The notes under the pieces are model-generated. The model was not told where the DNA came from. It was given only the letters and a program-made list of their open reading frames with translations, and did not search any database. From positions 62,001 through 126,000 of the forward strand of contig NZ_LQQO01000034.1 of assembly GCF_001619955.1 (NCBI RefSeq): 64,000 nt of DNA, given 5' to 3'. Below are positions 25,284-34,387 of the stretch, piece after piece; the first letter of the stretch is position 1, and each line of letters begins with the position of its first letter. The DNA comes from Sphingomonas hankookensis. Lineage in GTDB: Bacteria > Pseudomonadota > Alphaproteobacteria > Sphingomonadales > Sphingomonadaceae. Made by a program: the position numbers and the translations under genes.

Positions 25284-25708
25284 GTCACCCCGGACTTGAT
25301 CCGGGGTCCCGCTTGCTTGCTACGGCGGCAGAAGAAGCGGGACCCCGGGTCAAGCCCGGGGTGACGGGTGGGGTTGCTTCCATCGTCATTCCCGCGAAGG
25401 CGGGAATCCATTGCCGCAACGGTTCTGCGTGATCCGGGACGTCAGCGTCTATGGACTCCCGCCTTCGCGGGAGTGACGAAGAATTGGGTTCGGCCTGCAA
25501 CAGGCCGTATCCCCGCGCAGGCGGGGATCCAGAGCCACAGGCGTCGCGCTTTGTAACCCTGGATCCCCGCCTGCGCGGGGATACACAAGCAAGGGCACGA
25601 TACCAGTGCTTCGGGCGCCCTGGATCCCCGCCTGCGCGGGGATACAGATGTGATGACCGGCGGCTTCGATCCATCGCGGCTTGGATCCCCGCCCCCGCGG
25701 GGATACGG
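25284..25708. repeat. Repeat island: families A, B and C in tandem (fills the 463-base gap)
   Basis: The gap holds a full family A unit (25284-25365), a full family B unit (25384-25478; CGTCATTCCCGCGAAGGCGG ... CGCCTTCGCGGGAGTGACG) and a full family C unit (25506-25584; CGTATCCCCGCGCAGGCGGG ... CCCGCCTGCGCGGGGATAC). Two family C halves follow (25618-25646 and 25681-25708). I see no gene here. Runs of near-identical hairpins like these are expected to form strong RNA structure if transcribed. Confidence 0.85.
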
Positions 25709-25718
25709 ATCAGCTGCG

Positions 25719-26267
25719 TCAGGCGACCACCTCCCGCCATTCCCCCGGCGCCAGCCCTTCGACACTCCACGGCCCGATCCGCCAGCGCACCAGCCGGAGC
25801 GTCGGCAGGCCGACCGCCGCCGTCATCCGCCGCACCTGCCGGTTGCGCCCTTCGCGGATGGTGAGCGACAGCCAATGGTCGGGCACGCTCTTGCGGAAGC
25901 GTATCGGCGGCACGCGCTCCCACAGGTCGGGCGGGTCGATCGCCATCACCTCCGCCGGGCGGGTCGGGCCGTCGTTGAGCGCGACGCCCTGCCGCAGCCG
26001 GTCGAGCGCGGCGGCGTCGGGCGCGCCCTCTACCTGCACGAGATAGGTCTTGGGCAGCTTGAACCGGGGATCGGCGATCCGCGCCTGCAGGCGGCCGTCG
26101 TCGGTCAGCAGCAACAGCCCCTCGCTGTCGCGGTCAAGCCGCCCGGCGGGATAGACGCCGGGCACCGCGACATGGTCCGACAGCGTGGCACGCGCGCCCT
26201 GCGTCCCGCGATCGGTGAATTGCGACAGCACGTCATAGGGTTTGTTGAGAAGGATCAGCCGCGCCAT
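25719..26267 (-). CDS. rluE: 23S rRNA pseudouridine synthase RluE-like
   Basis: 182 residues, no S4 domain. It opens [19 protein letters not shown] and carries the RsuA-family catalytic motif [17 protein letters not shown] (Asp45), then KTYLVQVEG and the C-terminal [27 protein letters not shown]. These fit the RluE group, which converts U2457 of 23S rRNA to pseudouridine; a related RsuA-group target is possible. It follows the repeat island and is divergent from fghA. Confidence 0.9.
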   Translation of the reverse strand: MARLILLNKPYDVLSQFTDRGTQGARATLSDHVAVPGVYPAGRLDRDSEGLLLLTDDGRLQARIADPRFKLPKTYLVQVEGAPDAAALDRLRQGVALNDGPTRPAEVMAIDPPDLWERVPPIRFRKSVPDHWLSLTIREGRNRQVRRMTAAVGLPTLRLVRWRIGPWSVEGLAPGEWREVVA

Positions 26268-26374
26268 GGCGCTCTGTCGGCGATCCGCCCCGCGCTGTCG
26301 AGGGGGCGGGAACCGCTATCGTCGCGGCACGTCCCTGCCCTATAGCCCGGTCCGCCTATCGAGGGAGAGCGCCC

Positions 26375-27223
26375 ATGAAGACCGTTTCGACCGCCCGCGC
26401 CCATGGCGGCACGCAGGGCGTCTATTCACATGAATCGACCGCCACCGGCACGACGATGACCTTTTCGGTGTTCGTGCCGCCGCTGGACGAAGGGCAGCGC
26501 GCGCCGGTGCTGTGGTATCTCTCCGGCCTGACCTGCACCCATGCCAATGTCACCGACAAGGGCGAGTTCCGTGCGGCGTGCGCCGAGGCGGGGATCGCCT
26601 TCATCGCGCCCGACACTTCGCCGCGCGGCGAAGGCGTGCCCGACGACCCGCAAGGCGCGTGGGATTTCGGGCTGGGCGCGGGTTTCTATGTCGATGCGAC
26701 CGAGGAGCCGTGGGCGAAGCATTACCGGATGCGGTCGTACGTCGAGGACGAGCTGCCCGCGCTGATCGTCAGCGAATTTCCGATGCTCGATTGCAGCCGC
26801 CAGTCGATCACCGGCCATTCGATGGGCGGGCATGGCGCGCTGACCATCGCCCTGCGCAATCCCGACCGGTTCCGGTCGGTGTCAGCCTTTGCGCCGATCG
26901 TCGCGCCGGGCCAGGTGCCGTGGGGCGAGAAGGCGCTGGGCGGCTATCTCGGCGACGACCGGTCGGCATGGCGCGCGGCGGATGCGGTGGCGATGATCGA
27001 GGATGGCGCGCGGGTGAAGGAGGTGCTGGTCGATCAGGGCGATGCCGACAATTTCCTGGCCGAACAGCTGCGGCCGGAATTGCTGGCGCGGGCCTGTGCG
27101 GATGCCGGGATCGACTGCACGCTTCGCATGCAGCCGGGGTATGACCATAGCTATCACTTCATCTCGACCTTCATGGCCGATCATGTGCGCTGGCATGGGG
27201 AGCGGTTGAAGGCGGATCGCTAG
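26375..27223 (+). CDS. fghA: S-formylglutathione hydrolase
   Basis: 282 residues, esterase D family. Motifs: APVLWYLSGLTCTHANVTDKGEFRAACAEAGIAFIAPDTSPRG, nucleophile Ser149 in ITGHSMGGHGAL, acid Asp near 226 (DQGDADNFL) and His near 260 (GYDHSYHFI). It hydrolyses S-formylglutathione to formate and glutathione, the last step of glutathione-dependent formaldehyde removal. The partner alcohol dehydrogenase (adhC/frmA) that is commonly next to it is not in the window. A good GGGAGAG ribosome site precedes the ATG. Glutathione synthase is encoded at 48.5 kb. Confidence 0.96.
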   Translation: MKTVSTARAHGGTQGVYSHESTATGTTMTFSVFVPPLDEGQRAPVLWYLSGLTCTHANVTDKGEFRAACAEAGIAFIAPDTSPRGEGVPDDPQGAWDFGLGAGFYVDATEEPWAKHYRMRSYVEDELPALIVSEFPMLDCSRQSITGHSMGGHGALTIALRNPDRFRSVSAFAPIVAPGQVPWGEKALGGYLGDDRSAWRAADAVAMIEDGARVKEVLVDQGDADNFLAEQLRPELLARACADAGIDCTLRMQPGYDHSYHFISTFMADHVRWHGERLKADR

Positions 27224-27228
27224 AGCTT

Positions 27229-27324
27229 CGTCATTCCCGCGCAGGCGGGAATCCATTGCCGCGACCGGTCGTGAAAGAAGCGCAGCGTCGGCGTGTATGG
27301 ATTCCCGCCTTCGCGGGAATGACG
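27229..27324. repeat. Palindromic intergenic repeat, family B
   Basis: CGTCATTCCCGCGCAGGCGG on the left and CCCGCCTTCGCGGGAATGACG on the right, with inner GGGAATCCATTGCCGC and GTGTATGGATTCCCG. Each arm is a hairpin, and the arms are also complementary to each other. It is placed between the convergent fghA and GntR genes. Confidence 0.8.
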
Positions 27325-27355
27325 ACTATTTTCGGGGAAGCGGTGCCGGCCCGGC

Positions 27356-28066
27356 CTACCCCTCCCCCCGCTGCTCGATCAGCTCCAGCACGTCGCCGAT
27401 CAGCGCGCGCATCGCGGCGCGGGCCGTGAGGGGGTCGCGCGCGGCGATGGCGTCGGCGACCGCGCCATGCTGTTCGACGCTGGCCGAGCGGCCGACGATC
27501 GTGTTGGTGAAGCGGATCGAGGTGTTGAGCGCGGTCGCCACCATCTCGCGGAACTGGGCGTAGAACGGGTTCTTCGCCGCCAGCAGGATCGCGACATGGA
27601 AGTCGATATCGGCGTCCAGCGCATCGTCCTCGCCCCGCTCGGCCGCCGCCATCCGTGACAGGCCCTGCCGGATGCGCGCGAGGTCGTCGTCATCGGCCGC
27701 GACCGCCGCCAGCGCCGCCGCCTCCGGCTCGATCGCGACGCGCAGCTGGTTGAACTGGCGCAGCAGCTCGACCGAGAATTTGCGGTCGAGCAGCCAGTGC
27801 AGCACATCGGGATCGAACAGGTTCCATGCCGCTGCCGGGCGGACCACCGTCCCTTGCCTCGGGCGGGCGCTGACCAGCCCCTTGGCGGTCAGCATCTTCA
27901 CCGCTTCGCGTGTGACCGAGCGGCTGATGCCATGGGTCTTGCCGATCTCCGCCTCGGTCGGAAAGGGGCGGTCGTCATATTCACCGGTGACGATCGCGCG
28001 TCCCAGAGTGTCGAGCGTCGCGCGCGTCAGATTGCCGCCGGGCATCCCGGTCATCCGCACCGCCAT
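27356..28066 (-). CDS. GntR family regulator, FadR subfamily (probable galactonate repressor)
   Basis: 236 residues. The N-terminal winged helix (LTRATLDTLGRAIVTGEYDDRPFPTEAEIGKTHGISRSVTREAVKMLTAKGLVSARPRQGTVV) precedes an all-helical FCD effector domain (about 95-225). The FCD domain has histidines typical of metal-assisted ligand binding (FHVAILLA, EQHGAVADAIAARD). It is divergent from a symporter-dgoK-dgoA operon, the usual place of DgoR, so it probably represses galactonate use until the sugar acid binds. The assignment rests on context. Confidence 0.88.
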   Translation of the reverse strand: MAVRMTGMPGGNLTRATLDTLGRAIVTGEYDDRPFPTEAEIGKTHGISRSVTREAVKMLTAKGLVSARPRQGTVVRPAAAWNLFDPDVLHWLLDRKFSVELLRQFNQLRVAIEPEAAALAAVAADDDDLARIRQGLSRMAAAERGEDDALDADIDFHVAILLAAKNPFYAQFREMVATALNTSIRFTNTIVGRSASVEQHGAVADAIAARDPLTARAAMRALIGDVLELIEQRGEG

Positions 28067-28102
28067 GGTCCCTCTCTCTCCCCTTATCGGCCGCTTCGTA
28101 CT

Positions 28103-28137
28103 GGACAGCTGCCATTCATCGTATAATTGTCCTGTCC
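28103..28137 (+). promoter_or_regulatory. Candidate promoter/operator of the galactonate operon
   Basis: A consensus -10 TATAAT (28122-28127) is flanked by an inverted repeat, GGACAG (28103-28108) and CTGTCC (28132-28137). It lies 40-65 bp upstream of the symporter ATG and between divergent genes. The flanking repeat would suit a repressor blocking RNA polymerase. The -35 element is unclear at normal spacing. Confidence 0.4.
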
Positions 28138-28167
28138 CAAAGCGCCAGTGGGCGGTGGAGGATTAAC

Positions 28168-29748
28168 ATGCGTCTGTCGACGATCGATCTGATCGTGGTC
28201 GTGATCTACGCGATCGGCATCTTCGGGCTGGCCCAATGGGTCAGCCGCGACAAGGGCGGCCATCAGAAGGACAGCTCGGACTACTTCCTCGCGTCCAAGT
28301 CGCTGCCATGGTGGGCGATCGGCGCGTCGCTGATCGCGGCTAATATCTCGGCCGAACAGATCGTCGGCATGGCGGGGTCGGGCTATGCGATCGGCCTCGC
28401 CATCGCCTCCTATGAATGGATGGCGGCGCTGACGCTGCTGATCGTCGGCAAATTCTTCCTGCCGATCTTCCTGCGCAACGAAATCTACACGATGCCGCAG
28501 TTCCTCGAACAGCGGTACGGCCCGTCGATCCGCACGCTGATGGCGGTGTTCTGGCTGGCGCTGTACGTGTTCGTGAACCTGACCAGCATCATCTGGCTCG
28601 GCTCGATCGCCGTCACGCAGGTCGCGGGCGTCGACCAGACGGTGGCGCTGGTCGGGCTGGGCCTGTTCGCTTTGCTCTATCAGTTGCGGGGCGGTTTGAA
28701 GGCGGTGGCGCTGACCGACATCGTGCAGGTCACGCTGCTGGTGTTCGGCGGGCTGACCATCTCGTATCTTACGCTGTCGCAGATCGGGGGCGATGCCGGG
28801 GTGATGGGCGGATTCGCCGAGCTGACGCGGCGTGCGCCCGAAAAGTTCGACATGATCCTGTCGCGCGACAATCCCTTCTACAAGGACCTGCCGGGCCTCT
28901 CGGTGCTGATCGGCGGCATGTGGATCGCGAATTTGAGCTATTGGGGGTTCAACCAGTATATCATCCAGCGGGCACTCGCCGCGAAATCGCTGCCCGAGGC
29001 GCAGAAGGGCATCGTGTTCGCGGCATACCTCAAGCTGCTGATGCCGCTCGTGATCGTGGTGCCCGGCATCGCCGCGGTCGTGCTGGCGCCCGACCTCGCC
29101 AAGCCCGACGAAGCCTATCCGACGATGATGCGGCTGCTGCCCTCCGGGTTGCTCGGGCTGGTCTTTGCGGCGCTGATCGCCGCGATCATCGCGTCGACTG
29201 CGTCGAAGATCAATTCGATCGCGACCATCTTCACCCTCGACCTCTATGCCAAGCGCACCAGCGAGAGCGGAGCGATGGATGCGGTGATGGAGCGCAAGCT
29301 GGTCCGCAGCGGCCGCATCGCCGCGACCGTCGCGATCCTGATCGCGATCCTCGCCGCGAAGCCGCTGCTGGGCGGCGCGGACCAGGCGTTCCAGTTCATC
29401 CAGGAATTTTCGGGCTTCTTCACGCCGGGGATCACCGTGATCTTCCTGCTCGGCCTGTTCTGGAAACGGGCGACCGAGGCCGGCGCGATCGGCGCGGCGA
29501 TCGCGTCGGTCGTGCTGTCGTGGCTGTTCCGCACGGTCGCACCGGGCATTCCGTTCATGGACCGGATGGGGATCGTGTTCCTGCTGAGCCTCGGCCTCGC
29601 GGTCGTGCTGTCGCTGGCGATGAAGGGGCGTGGCGATGCCAATCGCATCACCATGCAGGGCGTGTCGTTCGGCACCTCGACCGGCTTCAATGTCGCCGGG
29701 CTGGGCGTCGTCCTGATCCTGATCGCGCTGTACGCGACATGGTGGTGA
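28168..29748 (+). CDS. Sodium/solute symporter (SSS family, vSGLT-like sugar transporter)
   Basis: 526 residues with about 13-14 membrane segments. LIAANISAEQIVGMAGSGYAIGLAIASYEWMAALTL, YLRGG-type LLYQLRGGLKAVALTDIVQV and ANLSYWGFNQYIIQRALAAKSLPEAQKG are characteristic of SGLT-type Na+/hexose carriers. It would import galactose, galactonate or a related sugar with Na+. The stop overlaps dgoK, so it is the first gene of the galactonate operon. The substrate is inferred from the neighbours. Confidence 0.88.
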   Translation: MRLSTIDLIVVVIYAIGIFGLAQWVSRDKGGHQKDSSDYFLASKSLPWWAIGASLIAANISAEQIVGMAGSGYAIGLAIASYEWMAALTLLIVGKFFLPIFLRNEIYTMPQFLEQRYGPSIRTLMAVFWLALYVFVNLTSIIWLGSIAVTQVAGVDQTVALVGLGLFALLYQLRGGLKAVALTDIVQVTLLVFGGLTISYLTLSQIGGDAGVMGGFAELTRRAPEKFDMILSRDNPFYKDLPGLSVLIGGMWIANLSYWGFNQYIIQRALAAKSLPEAQKGIVFAAYLKLLMPLVIVVPGIAAVVLAPDLAKPDEAYPTMMRLLPSGLLGLVFAALIAAIIASTASKINSIATIFTLDLYAKRTSESGAMDAVMERKLVRSGRIAATVAILIAILAAKPLLGGADQAFQFIQEFSGFFTPGITVIFLLGLFWKRATEAGAIGAAIASVVLSWLFRTVAPGIPFMDRMGIVFLLSLGLAVVLSLAMKGRGDANRITMQGVSFGTSTGFNVAGLGVVLILIALYATWW

Positions 29749-30608
29749 GCCCGTTCATCGCGATCGACTGGGGCACGACCAACCGGCGTGCGTACCGGGT
29801 CGAGGACGGGCGCATCGCCGCCACGCTGCGCAGTCCGCAGGGCGTGTCGACCACGCCGGCTGATGCCTATGCGCAGGAACTGGCCGCGATCCGGGCGGAG
29901 CTGGGCGACCTGCCGGTGCTGATGGCGGGCATGGTCGGGTCGACGATCGGGTGGCGGGTCGCCCCCTATGTCGCGGTGCCGGCGGATATCGCCGACATTG
30001 CCGCGCAGTTGACGTGGATCGACGACCGTACGGCGATCGTGCCCGGCCTTTCTTTCACCCGCAGCGGTCACGGGGACGTGATGCGCGGCGAGGAGGTGCA
30101 GCTGCTCGGCGCGGCGCTCGCCGGACAGGTTCCGGCGGACGCGCTGCTGTGCCAGCCGGGCACGCACTGCAAATGGGTCGAGCTGACCGGGGGCAAGGTC
30201 ACGGCCTTCACCACCGCGATGACCGGCGAGCTGTTCGCGCTGCTGAAAGGCGGTGGCGTCCTCGCGCCGCAGCTGGCCGCGCCGGTCGCCGCCGGGGATG
30301 CGTTCCGCGAGGGCGTGCGCGAAGGGGCGAAGCGTGACCTCGCCGCCAGCCTGTTCGGCATCCGTGCGGCGCATGTGCTGGGTCTGCGCGACGATGCGGA
30401 CGCCGCCTCCTATGCCAGCGGCGTGCTGATCGGCAGCGACGTCGCTGCGCGCATCGGCGACGGCCGCGACGTCCACCTCGTCGCCGATGGCGATCTCGCC
30501 ACCCTCTACGCCACCGCGATCGAGACCCTGAACGGCCGCGCCCTTGTCAGCGGGTGCGAGGCCGCCTTTATCGCCGGCATCACCCAGATCCGAAAGTTGT
30601 CCGCATGA
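29739..30608 (+). CDS. dgoK: 2-dehydro-3-deoxygalactonokinase
   Basis: 289 residues from the ATG at 29739 (a GTG at 29745, forming a GTGA overlap with the symporter stop, is an alternative). The N-terminal phosphate loop FIAIDWGTTNRRAYRV, the segment MAGMVGSTIGWRVAPYVAVPA and LCQPGTHCKWVELTGGKVTAFTTAMTGELFALL identify DgoK. It phosphorylates 2-keto-3-deoxygalactonate with ATP, the second step of the De Ley-Doudoroff galactose pathway. The 3' end overlaps dgoA by the ATGA at 30605-30608. Confidence 0.95.
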   Translation: MVVSPFIAIDWGTTNRRAYRVEDGRIAATLRSPQGVSTTPADAYAQELAAIRAELGDLPVLMAGMVGSTIGWRVAPYVAVPADIADIAAQLTWIDDRTAIVPGLSFTRSGHGDVMRGEEVQLLGAALAGQVPADALLCQPGTHCKWVELTGGKVTAFTTAMTGELFALLKGGGVLAPQLAAPVAAGDAFREGVREGAKRDLAASLFGIRAAHVLGLRDDADAASYASGVLIGSDVAARIGDGRDVHLVADGDLATLYATAIETLNGRALVSGCEAAFIAGITQIRKLSA

Positions 30609-31243
30609 GCCATCTGTCCGCCTTCGACGCCGCCTTCGCCCGTTGCCCGCTGGTCGCGATCCTGCGCGGGGTACAGCCGCATGAGGTGGAGGCGATCGGC
30701 GACGCGCTGATCGACGCCGGCTTCACCATCGTCGAGGTACCGCTCAACTCGCCCGATCCGTATGAGAGCATCACCCGCCTGTCGAAGAAACTGGAGGGCT
30801 ATGCCGTGGTCGGCGCCGGCACGGTGCTGCGCGTCGAACAGGTGGAGCAGGTCGAGGCGGCAGGCGGCACGCTGATCATCGCGCCCAACGCCAACACGGC
30901 GGTGATTTCGGCGGCAGCGGAGCGCGGGCTGGTCGCCATGCCCGGCATCGCCACCCCGACCGAGGCGTTCGCGGCGCTGGACGCCGGGGCCGCGGCGCTG
31001 AAACTGTTCCCGGCCGAAGCCGCCAGCCCGGCGGTGATGAAGGCGATGCGCGCCGTCCTGCCCCGCGACGTGCGGATGCTGCCGGTCGGCGGCGTCGTGC
31101 CATCGGTGCTGGAGGATTGGCACAAGGCCGGTGCGGCCGGGTACGGCCTGGGGTCCGCGCTGTACGTGCCAGGGATGGACGCGGCGACGGTCGGCGAGCG
31201 CGCGCGGGCGTTCGTCGCGGCGTGGACTGCGCTGGAGCGGTAG
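30605..31243 (+). CDS. dgoA: 2-dehydro-3-deoxy-6-phosphogalactonate aldolase
   Basis: 212 residues from the ATG at 30605. The KDPG/KDPGal aldolase fold shows CPLVAILRGVQPHEVEAIGDALIDAGFTIVEVPLNSP with catalytic Glu44. It also shows VGAGTVLRVEQVE and the Schiff-base lysine in ALKLFPAE (Lys133). The N..S pattern VPLNSP favours the galactose-type enzyme over KDPG aldolase. It splits 2-dehydro-3-deoxy-6-phosphogalactonate into pyruvate and glyceraldehyde 3-phosphate. Galactonate dehydratase (dgoD), often fused or adjacent, is not in the window. Confidence 0.95.
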   Translation: MSHLSAFDAAFARCPLVAILRGVQPHEVEAIGDALIDAGFTIVEVPLNSPDPYESITRLSKKLEGYAVVGAGTVLRVEQVEQVEAAGGTLIIAPNANTAVISAAAERGLVAMPGIATPTEAFAALDAGAAALKLFPAEAASPAVMKAMRAVLPRDVRMLPVGGVVPSVLEDWHKAGAAGYGLGSALYVPGMDAATVGERARAFVAAWTALER

Positions 31244-31253
31244 GCGGGGTTCG

Positions 31254-31540
31254 GCACGCCGGCGCAGGCCGGGGTACGGGGAATGATTGCTCGAGCGCAC
31301 GAGGTTCGCCGCAGGCTTCGGCCGAGCGGTAAGCCATAGCCGCCGATGTCGCGAATTCAGCCGAACCGGCAGCGTGTATGGATTCCCGCCTTCGCGGGAA
31401 TGACGGAGTTGGTAAGGGCGGTTCGAGCCGACAATCCTGGCCCACCAGCTCGACCGTACCCCCGCGCAGGCGGGGGTCTAGAGCCAGGCACGGCAAGAGT
31501 TGCGCGCTTGACCCTGGATCCCCGCCTGCGCGGGGATACG
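31254..31540. repeat. Repeat island: families B and C (fills most of a 387-base gap)
   Basis: It contains a family C-like half (about 31254-31277), a family B right half (31374-31406) and a full family C unit (31455-31540; CGTACCCCCGCGCAGGCGGG ... CCCGCCTGCGCGGGGATACG). The rest of the gap between dgoA and the TspO-like gene shows no gene. Confidence 0.75.
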
Positions 31541-31630
31541 GCACGCGGGAAAGGGTCCCGGCTCCATCAGAGGGGATCGAACGGTTTCCGGCCCCGGCAA
31601 CCGAACGCGGCGTAACGAGTTTGCAGGGGC

Positions 31631-32425
31631 ATGCCGACCCGAGCCCTTCGAACCAGCGACGCATCGCCGCTTGCCCGCGCCCTTCCTATTATCTGCGCCG
31701 TCTCGCAGCTGCTGACCCCGCTCCTGCCGGGGATCGGCATCGGGCGGAGCATCGGTGAGCAGTCGAACATGGTGCGAACGCTGGTGACGCCCGCCGGTTG
31801 GGCGTTCGCCATCTGGGGCGCGCTCTATACCGGCACGATCGTATTCGCGGTGTATCAGGCGTTGCCGAAGCAGCGCGGCAACCCGTTGCTCGCGCGGTTG
31901 CGGATGCCGGCGGCGGGTGCGTTTCTCGGCAATGCGCTATGGGCGGCCTATACACAGCTATTCGGGCTGAGCTTTCCGTCGGCGATCATCATCCTGTTCA
32001 CGCTCCTCTGCCTGATCGCGACGCTGAGGACCTTTTCGGGCTGGCCGCACGGCTTTTCCGCCGGGGAGCGCTGGTGCGCCGCGCTGCCGCTGACCGCGCT
32101 GACCAGCTGGCTGACGGTCGCGTCGATCGTCAACATCGCCGCGACGCTGCGCTTTCACGGGGTCGATGCCGGGGCCGCCGCGCCGCTGGTGTCGGCGCTG
32201 TTGCTGGTGGTGGCCGGCGCGATCGCGGCGGCGGCGCTGATCGCGACGCGCGGCTGCCCGCCCTATGCGCTGGTATTCCTGTGGGCGCTGGCGGCGATCT
32301 GGGCGGCGGGCGGACAGGCGGCGACGCTGGTCGCGCTCGCGGTGCTTGCCGCCGCGCTGCTGGTGGTCGTGGGGACGCTCACCGGGCTGTCGCGCGGTGG
32401 CGTGCGGCACTGGCTGGGGCGGTAG
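31631..32425 (+). CDS. TspO/MBR-related integral membrane protein
   Basis: 264 residues with about seven membrane helices and no long loops. TPAGWAFAIWGALYTGTIVFAVYQALP is the PxGWxFAxWxxxY pattern of TspO/MBR relatives ('tryptophan-rich sensory protein'), though this protein is longer than the 160-residue TspO core. Classical TspO binds porphyrins; this larger group is uncharacterised. It stands alone between repeats. The start ATG at 31631 has only AGGGGC directly upstream, a poor spacing. Confidence 0.65.
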   Translation: MPTRALRTSDASPLARALPIICAVSQLLTPLLPGIGIGRSIGEQSNMVRTLVTPAGWAFAIWGALYTGTIVFAVYQALPKQRGNPLLARLRMPAAGAFLGNALWAAYTQLFGLSFPSAIIILFTLLCLIATLRTFSGWPHGFSAGERWCAALPLTALTSWLTVASIVNIAATLRFHGVDAGAAAPLVSALLLVVAGAIAAAALIATRGCPPYALVFLWALAAIWAAGGQAATLVALAVLAAALLVVVGTLTGLSRGGVRHWLGR

Positions 32426-32452
32426 GGCAGACCGCGCGTCGTAGGAGAAGAA

Positions 32453-32482
32453 CCGGGACCCCGGCGCAAGGCCGGGGTGACG
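32453..32482. repeat. Palindromic repeat, family A right half
   Basis: CCGGGACCCCGGCGCAAGGC followed by CGGGGTGACG, a single hairpin arm, between the convergent TspO-like and nadA genes. Confidence 0.65.
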
Positions 32483-32494
32483 TGGGGTTTTGGG

Positions 32495-33493
32495 TCAGCT
32501 TGCGCGTAGCGGTCCCAGGTCGCCCAGCCCGACCGTGCCGCTGGCCATCGCCAGCATCCGGTCGAGCGACACCTTCGCCTTCACCCGCAGCCCTTCCTCG
32601 ATCTCGATCCGCGGCGACAGGTCGCGGAGCGCAATATAGAGCTTTTCCAGCGTGTTGAGCGCCATGTACGGACAGATATTGCAGTTGCAGTTGCCGTCCG
32701 CGCCGGGCGCGCCGATGAAGTTCTTGTTCGGCAGCGCCTTTTCCATCTGGTGGATGATGTGCGGCTCGGTCGCGACGATCAGCGTGTCGCCGGGGAATTC
32801 GCTGGCATAGGACAGGATGCCGCTGGTCGACCCAACATAATCAGCATGGTCGAGGATGATCGCCGGACATTCGGGATGCGCCGCGACCGGGGCGTTCGGG
32901 TGTTGCGCCTTGAGCTTCAGCAGCTCGGTCTCGCTGAACGCCTCGTGCACGATGCACACACCCGGCCAGAGCAGCATGTCGCGGCCGGTCTTGCGCATCA
33001 GATAGCCGCCGAGATTGCGGTCGGGACCGAAGATCACCTTCTGGTCGGCGGGCAGCTGCGACAGGATCTTCTCGGCGGAGGACGAGGTGACGATGATGTC
33101 GCTGAGCGCCTTCACCTCGGTCGAGCAGTTGATGTAGGTCAGCGCGATGTGATCGGGATGCTGCGCGCGAAACGCGGCGAACTGTTCGGGCGGACAGCTG
33201 TCCTCCAGCGAACAGCCGGCATCCATGTCGGGCAGGATCACCGTCTTGTCGGGCGACAGGATCTTCGCGGTTTCCGCCATGAAGCGCACGCCGCAGAACG
33301 CGATGACATCGGCATCGGTCGCCGCCGCCTTGCGGCTGAGGTCGAGGCTGTCGCCGACGAAGTCCGCCAGGTCCTGAATCTCGGGCTTCTGGTAATAATG
33401 GCCGAGGATGACGGCGTTGCGCTCACGGCGCAGCCGGTCGATTTCGGCCAGCAGGTCGGTGCCGGTGGGCAATTCGGTGCGCGCGTTCATCAT
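32495..33493 (-). CDS. nadA: Quinolinate synthase
   Basis: 332 residues starting MMNARTELP (the second ATG has better spacing to GGGAG). Repeats of the NadA fold are present: [69 protein letters not shown] and [25 protein letters not shown]. The [4Fe-4S] cysteines are in FCGVRF, CNICPYM and a third between. It condenses iminoaspartate with dihydroxyacetone phosphate to quinolinate in NAD synthesis. The partners nadB and nadC are not in the window. Confidence 0.97.
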   Translation of the reverse strand: MMNARTELPTGTDLLAEIDRLRRERNAVILGHYYQKPEIQDLADFVGDSLDLSRKAAATDADVIAFCGVRFMAETAKILSPDKTVILPDMDAGCSLEDSCPPEQFAAFRAQHPDHIALTYINCSTEVKALSDIIVTSSSAEKILSQLPADQKVIFGPDRNLGGYLMRKTGRDMLLWPGVCIVHEAFSETELLKLKAQHPNAPVAAHPECPAIILDHADYVGSTSGILSYASEFPGDTLIVATEPHIIHQMEKALPNKNFIGAPGADGNCNCNICPYMALNTLEKLYIALRDLSPRIEIEEGLRVKAKVSLDRMLAMASGTVGLGDLGPLRAS

Positions 33494-33564
33494 CGTCTCC
33501 CTGTGACCGAGCCCCTAGGTCGGTCGCGGTTCGTCTGCAAGCCGGGTGTCGTGATCCCGATCGC

Positions 33565-33650
33565 CGTACCCCCGCGCAGGCGGGAGTCCAGGGTCACCGT
33601 CGCCGACCTTGGTTTTTTGCGGCTCTGGATCCCCGCCTGCGCGAGGATAG
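33565..33650. repeat. Palindromic intergenic repeat, family C
   Basis: CGTACCCCCGCGCAGGCGGG ... CCCGCCTGCGCGAGGATAG, with inner AGTCCAGG and GCTCTGGAT, upstream of nadA and downstream of the DUF4230 gene. Confidence 0.75.
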
Positions 33651-33670
33651 GGTCGCGGTCGACCGGCTTG

Positions 33671-34387
33671 TCATCGTCGGTTACCCAGCACCTCGGCGGG
33701 CGGTGCGGACACGTCCCAGCGTTCGCCGTCCCGCCGGCCTCGCTCCGCCGGGAAGGTGACGACCACCCGCACATCGCCCTCGCCCGCCGCCGCCAGCGGC
33801 GCGGCGAGGAGGCGGGCGAGGTTGGCGCGCGCCAGTTCGCGGGCCTGTGCCAGCCGCTCGGGGCTGCGCGCCTCGCGTTCGGCGCGGGTCTGCGCCACCG
33901 CCGACACGCGCTGTGCCAGTGCCGCCGCCGCCTCACGCGAGACGTAGAGGCCGCTGGTCTGGACCAACGTCCGCCCGGCTTCGTCGATATTCGGTTTGGC
34001 GACGGTCACGTCGGGGGCGTCGACCACCAGCGTCCGCGTGTCCGCCGACCAGCTGAGTGCGCCCTCCCCAATGCTCCCCAGATCGACGAAGTAATCGACC
34101 GAATAGGGCATTTTCACCACCTGGTCGCTGCGCAGCCAGCCGAAGCCGCGCACGTCGCTGGCTGTTGCCTGCAACGTGCCCGACAGCGAGGCGACCTTGA
34201 GCGCACTCGCCCCCGACAGCCGCGCGGTGATGATCCGCGTCACCGCCTGTCCGCTATCGGGTTCGGTAGTGACGGTGTATTTTTCCTCATAGTGGCGCCA
34301 CAGCGTCCAGCCGCCGAATGCGAGCGCGATCAGCAGGACGACCGCCACGCCCAGGCGGATCGCCTGCGGCCTTACATGCGCTGCCAT
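33671..34387 (-). CDS. Membrane-anchored DUF4230 protein
   Basis: 238 residues from the ATG at 34387 (MAAHVRPQAIRLGV). One N-terminal membrane helix (about 11-27, AVVLLIALAFGGWTLW) is followed by a periplasmic domain with the DUF4230 pattern (ITARLSGASALKVASLSGTLQATASDVRG, KMPYSVDYFVDLGSI, LVVDAPDVTVAKPNID). Function is unknown. Its start lies inside the last codons of the MBL gene (16-base overlap), so the two are translated together. A longer frame reaching 34939 is only the shadow of the MBL gene. Confidence 0.82.
   Translation of the reverse strand: MAAHVRPQAIRLGVAVVLLIALAFGGWTLWRHYEEKYTVTTEPDSGQAVTRIITARLSGASALKVASLSGTLQATASDVRGFGWLRSDQVVKMPYSVDYFVDLGSIGEGALSWSADTRTLVVDAPDVTVAKPNIDEAGRTLVQTSGLYVSREAAAALAQRVSAVAQTRAEREARSPERLAQARELARANLARLLAAPLAAAGEGDVRVVVTFPAERGRRDGERWDVSAPPAEVLGNRR

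Noticed and set aside
25284..25708. CRISPR-like array (repeated GC hairpins at short intervals)
   Set aside because: Units belong to different families, are inverted rather than direct repeats, have no uniform unique spacers, and no cas gene is near.
28102..28127. Standard sigma-70 promoter TGGACA...TATAAT before the symporter
   Set aside because: The -10 is excellent, but the spacer would be only 14 bases, so TGGACA is more likely part of the flanking inverted repeat.
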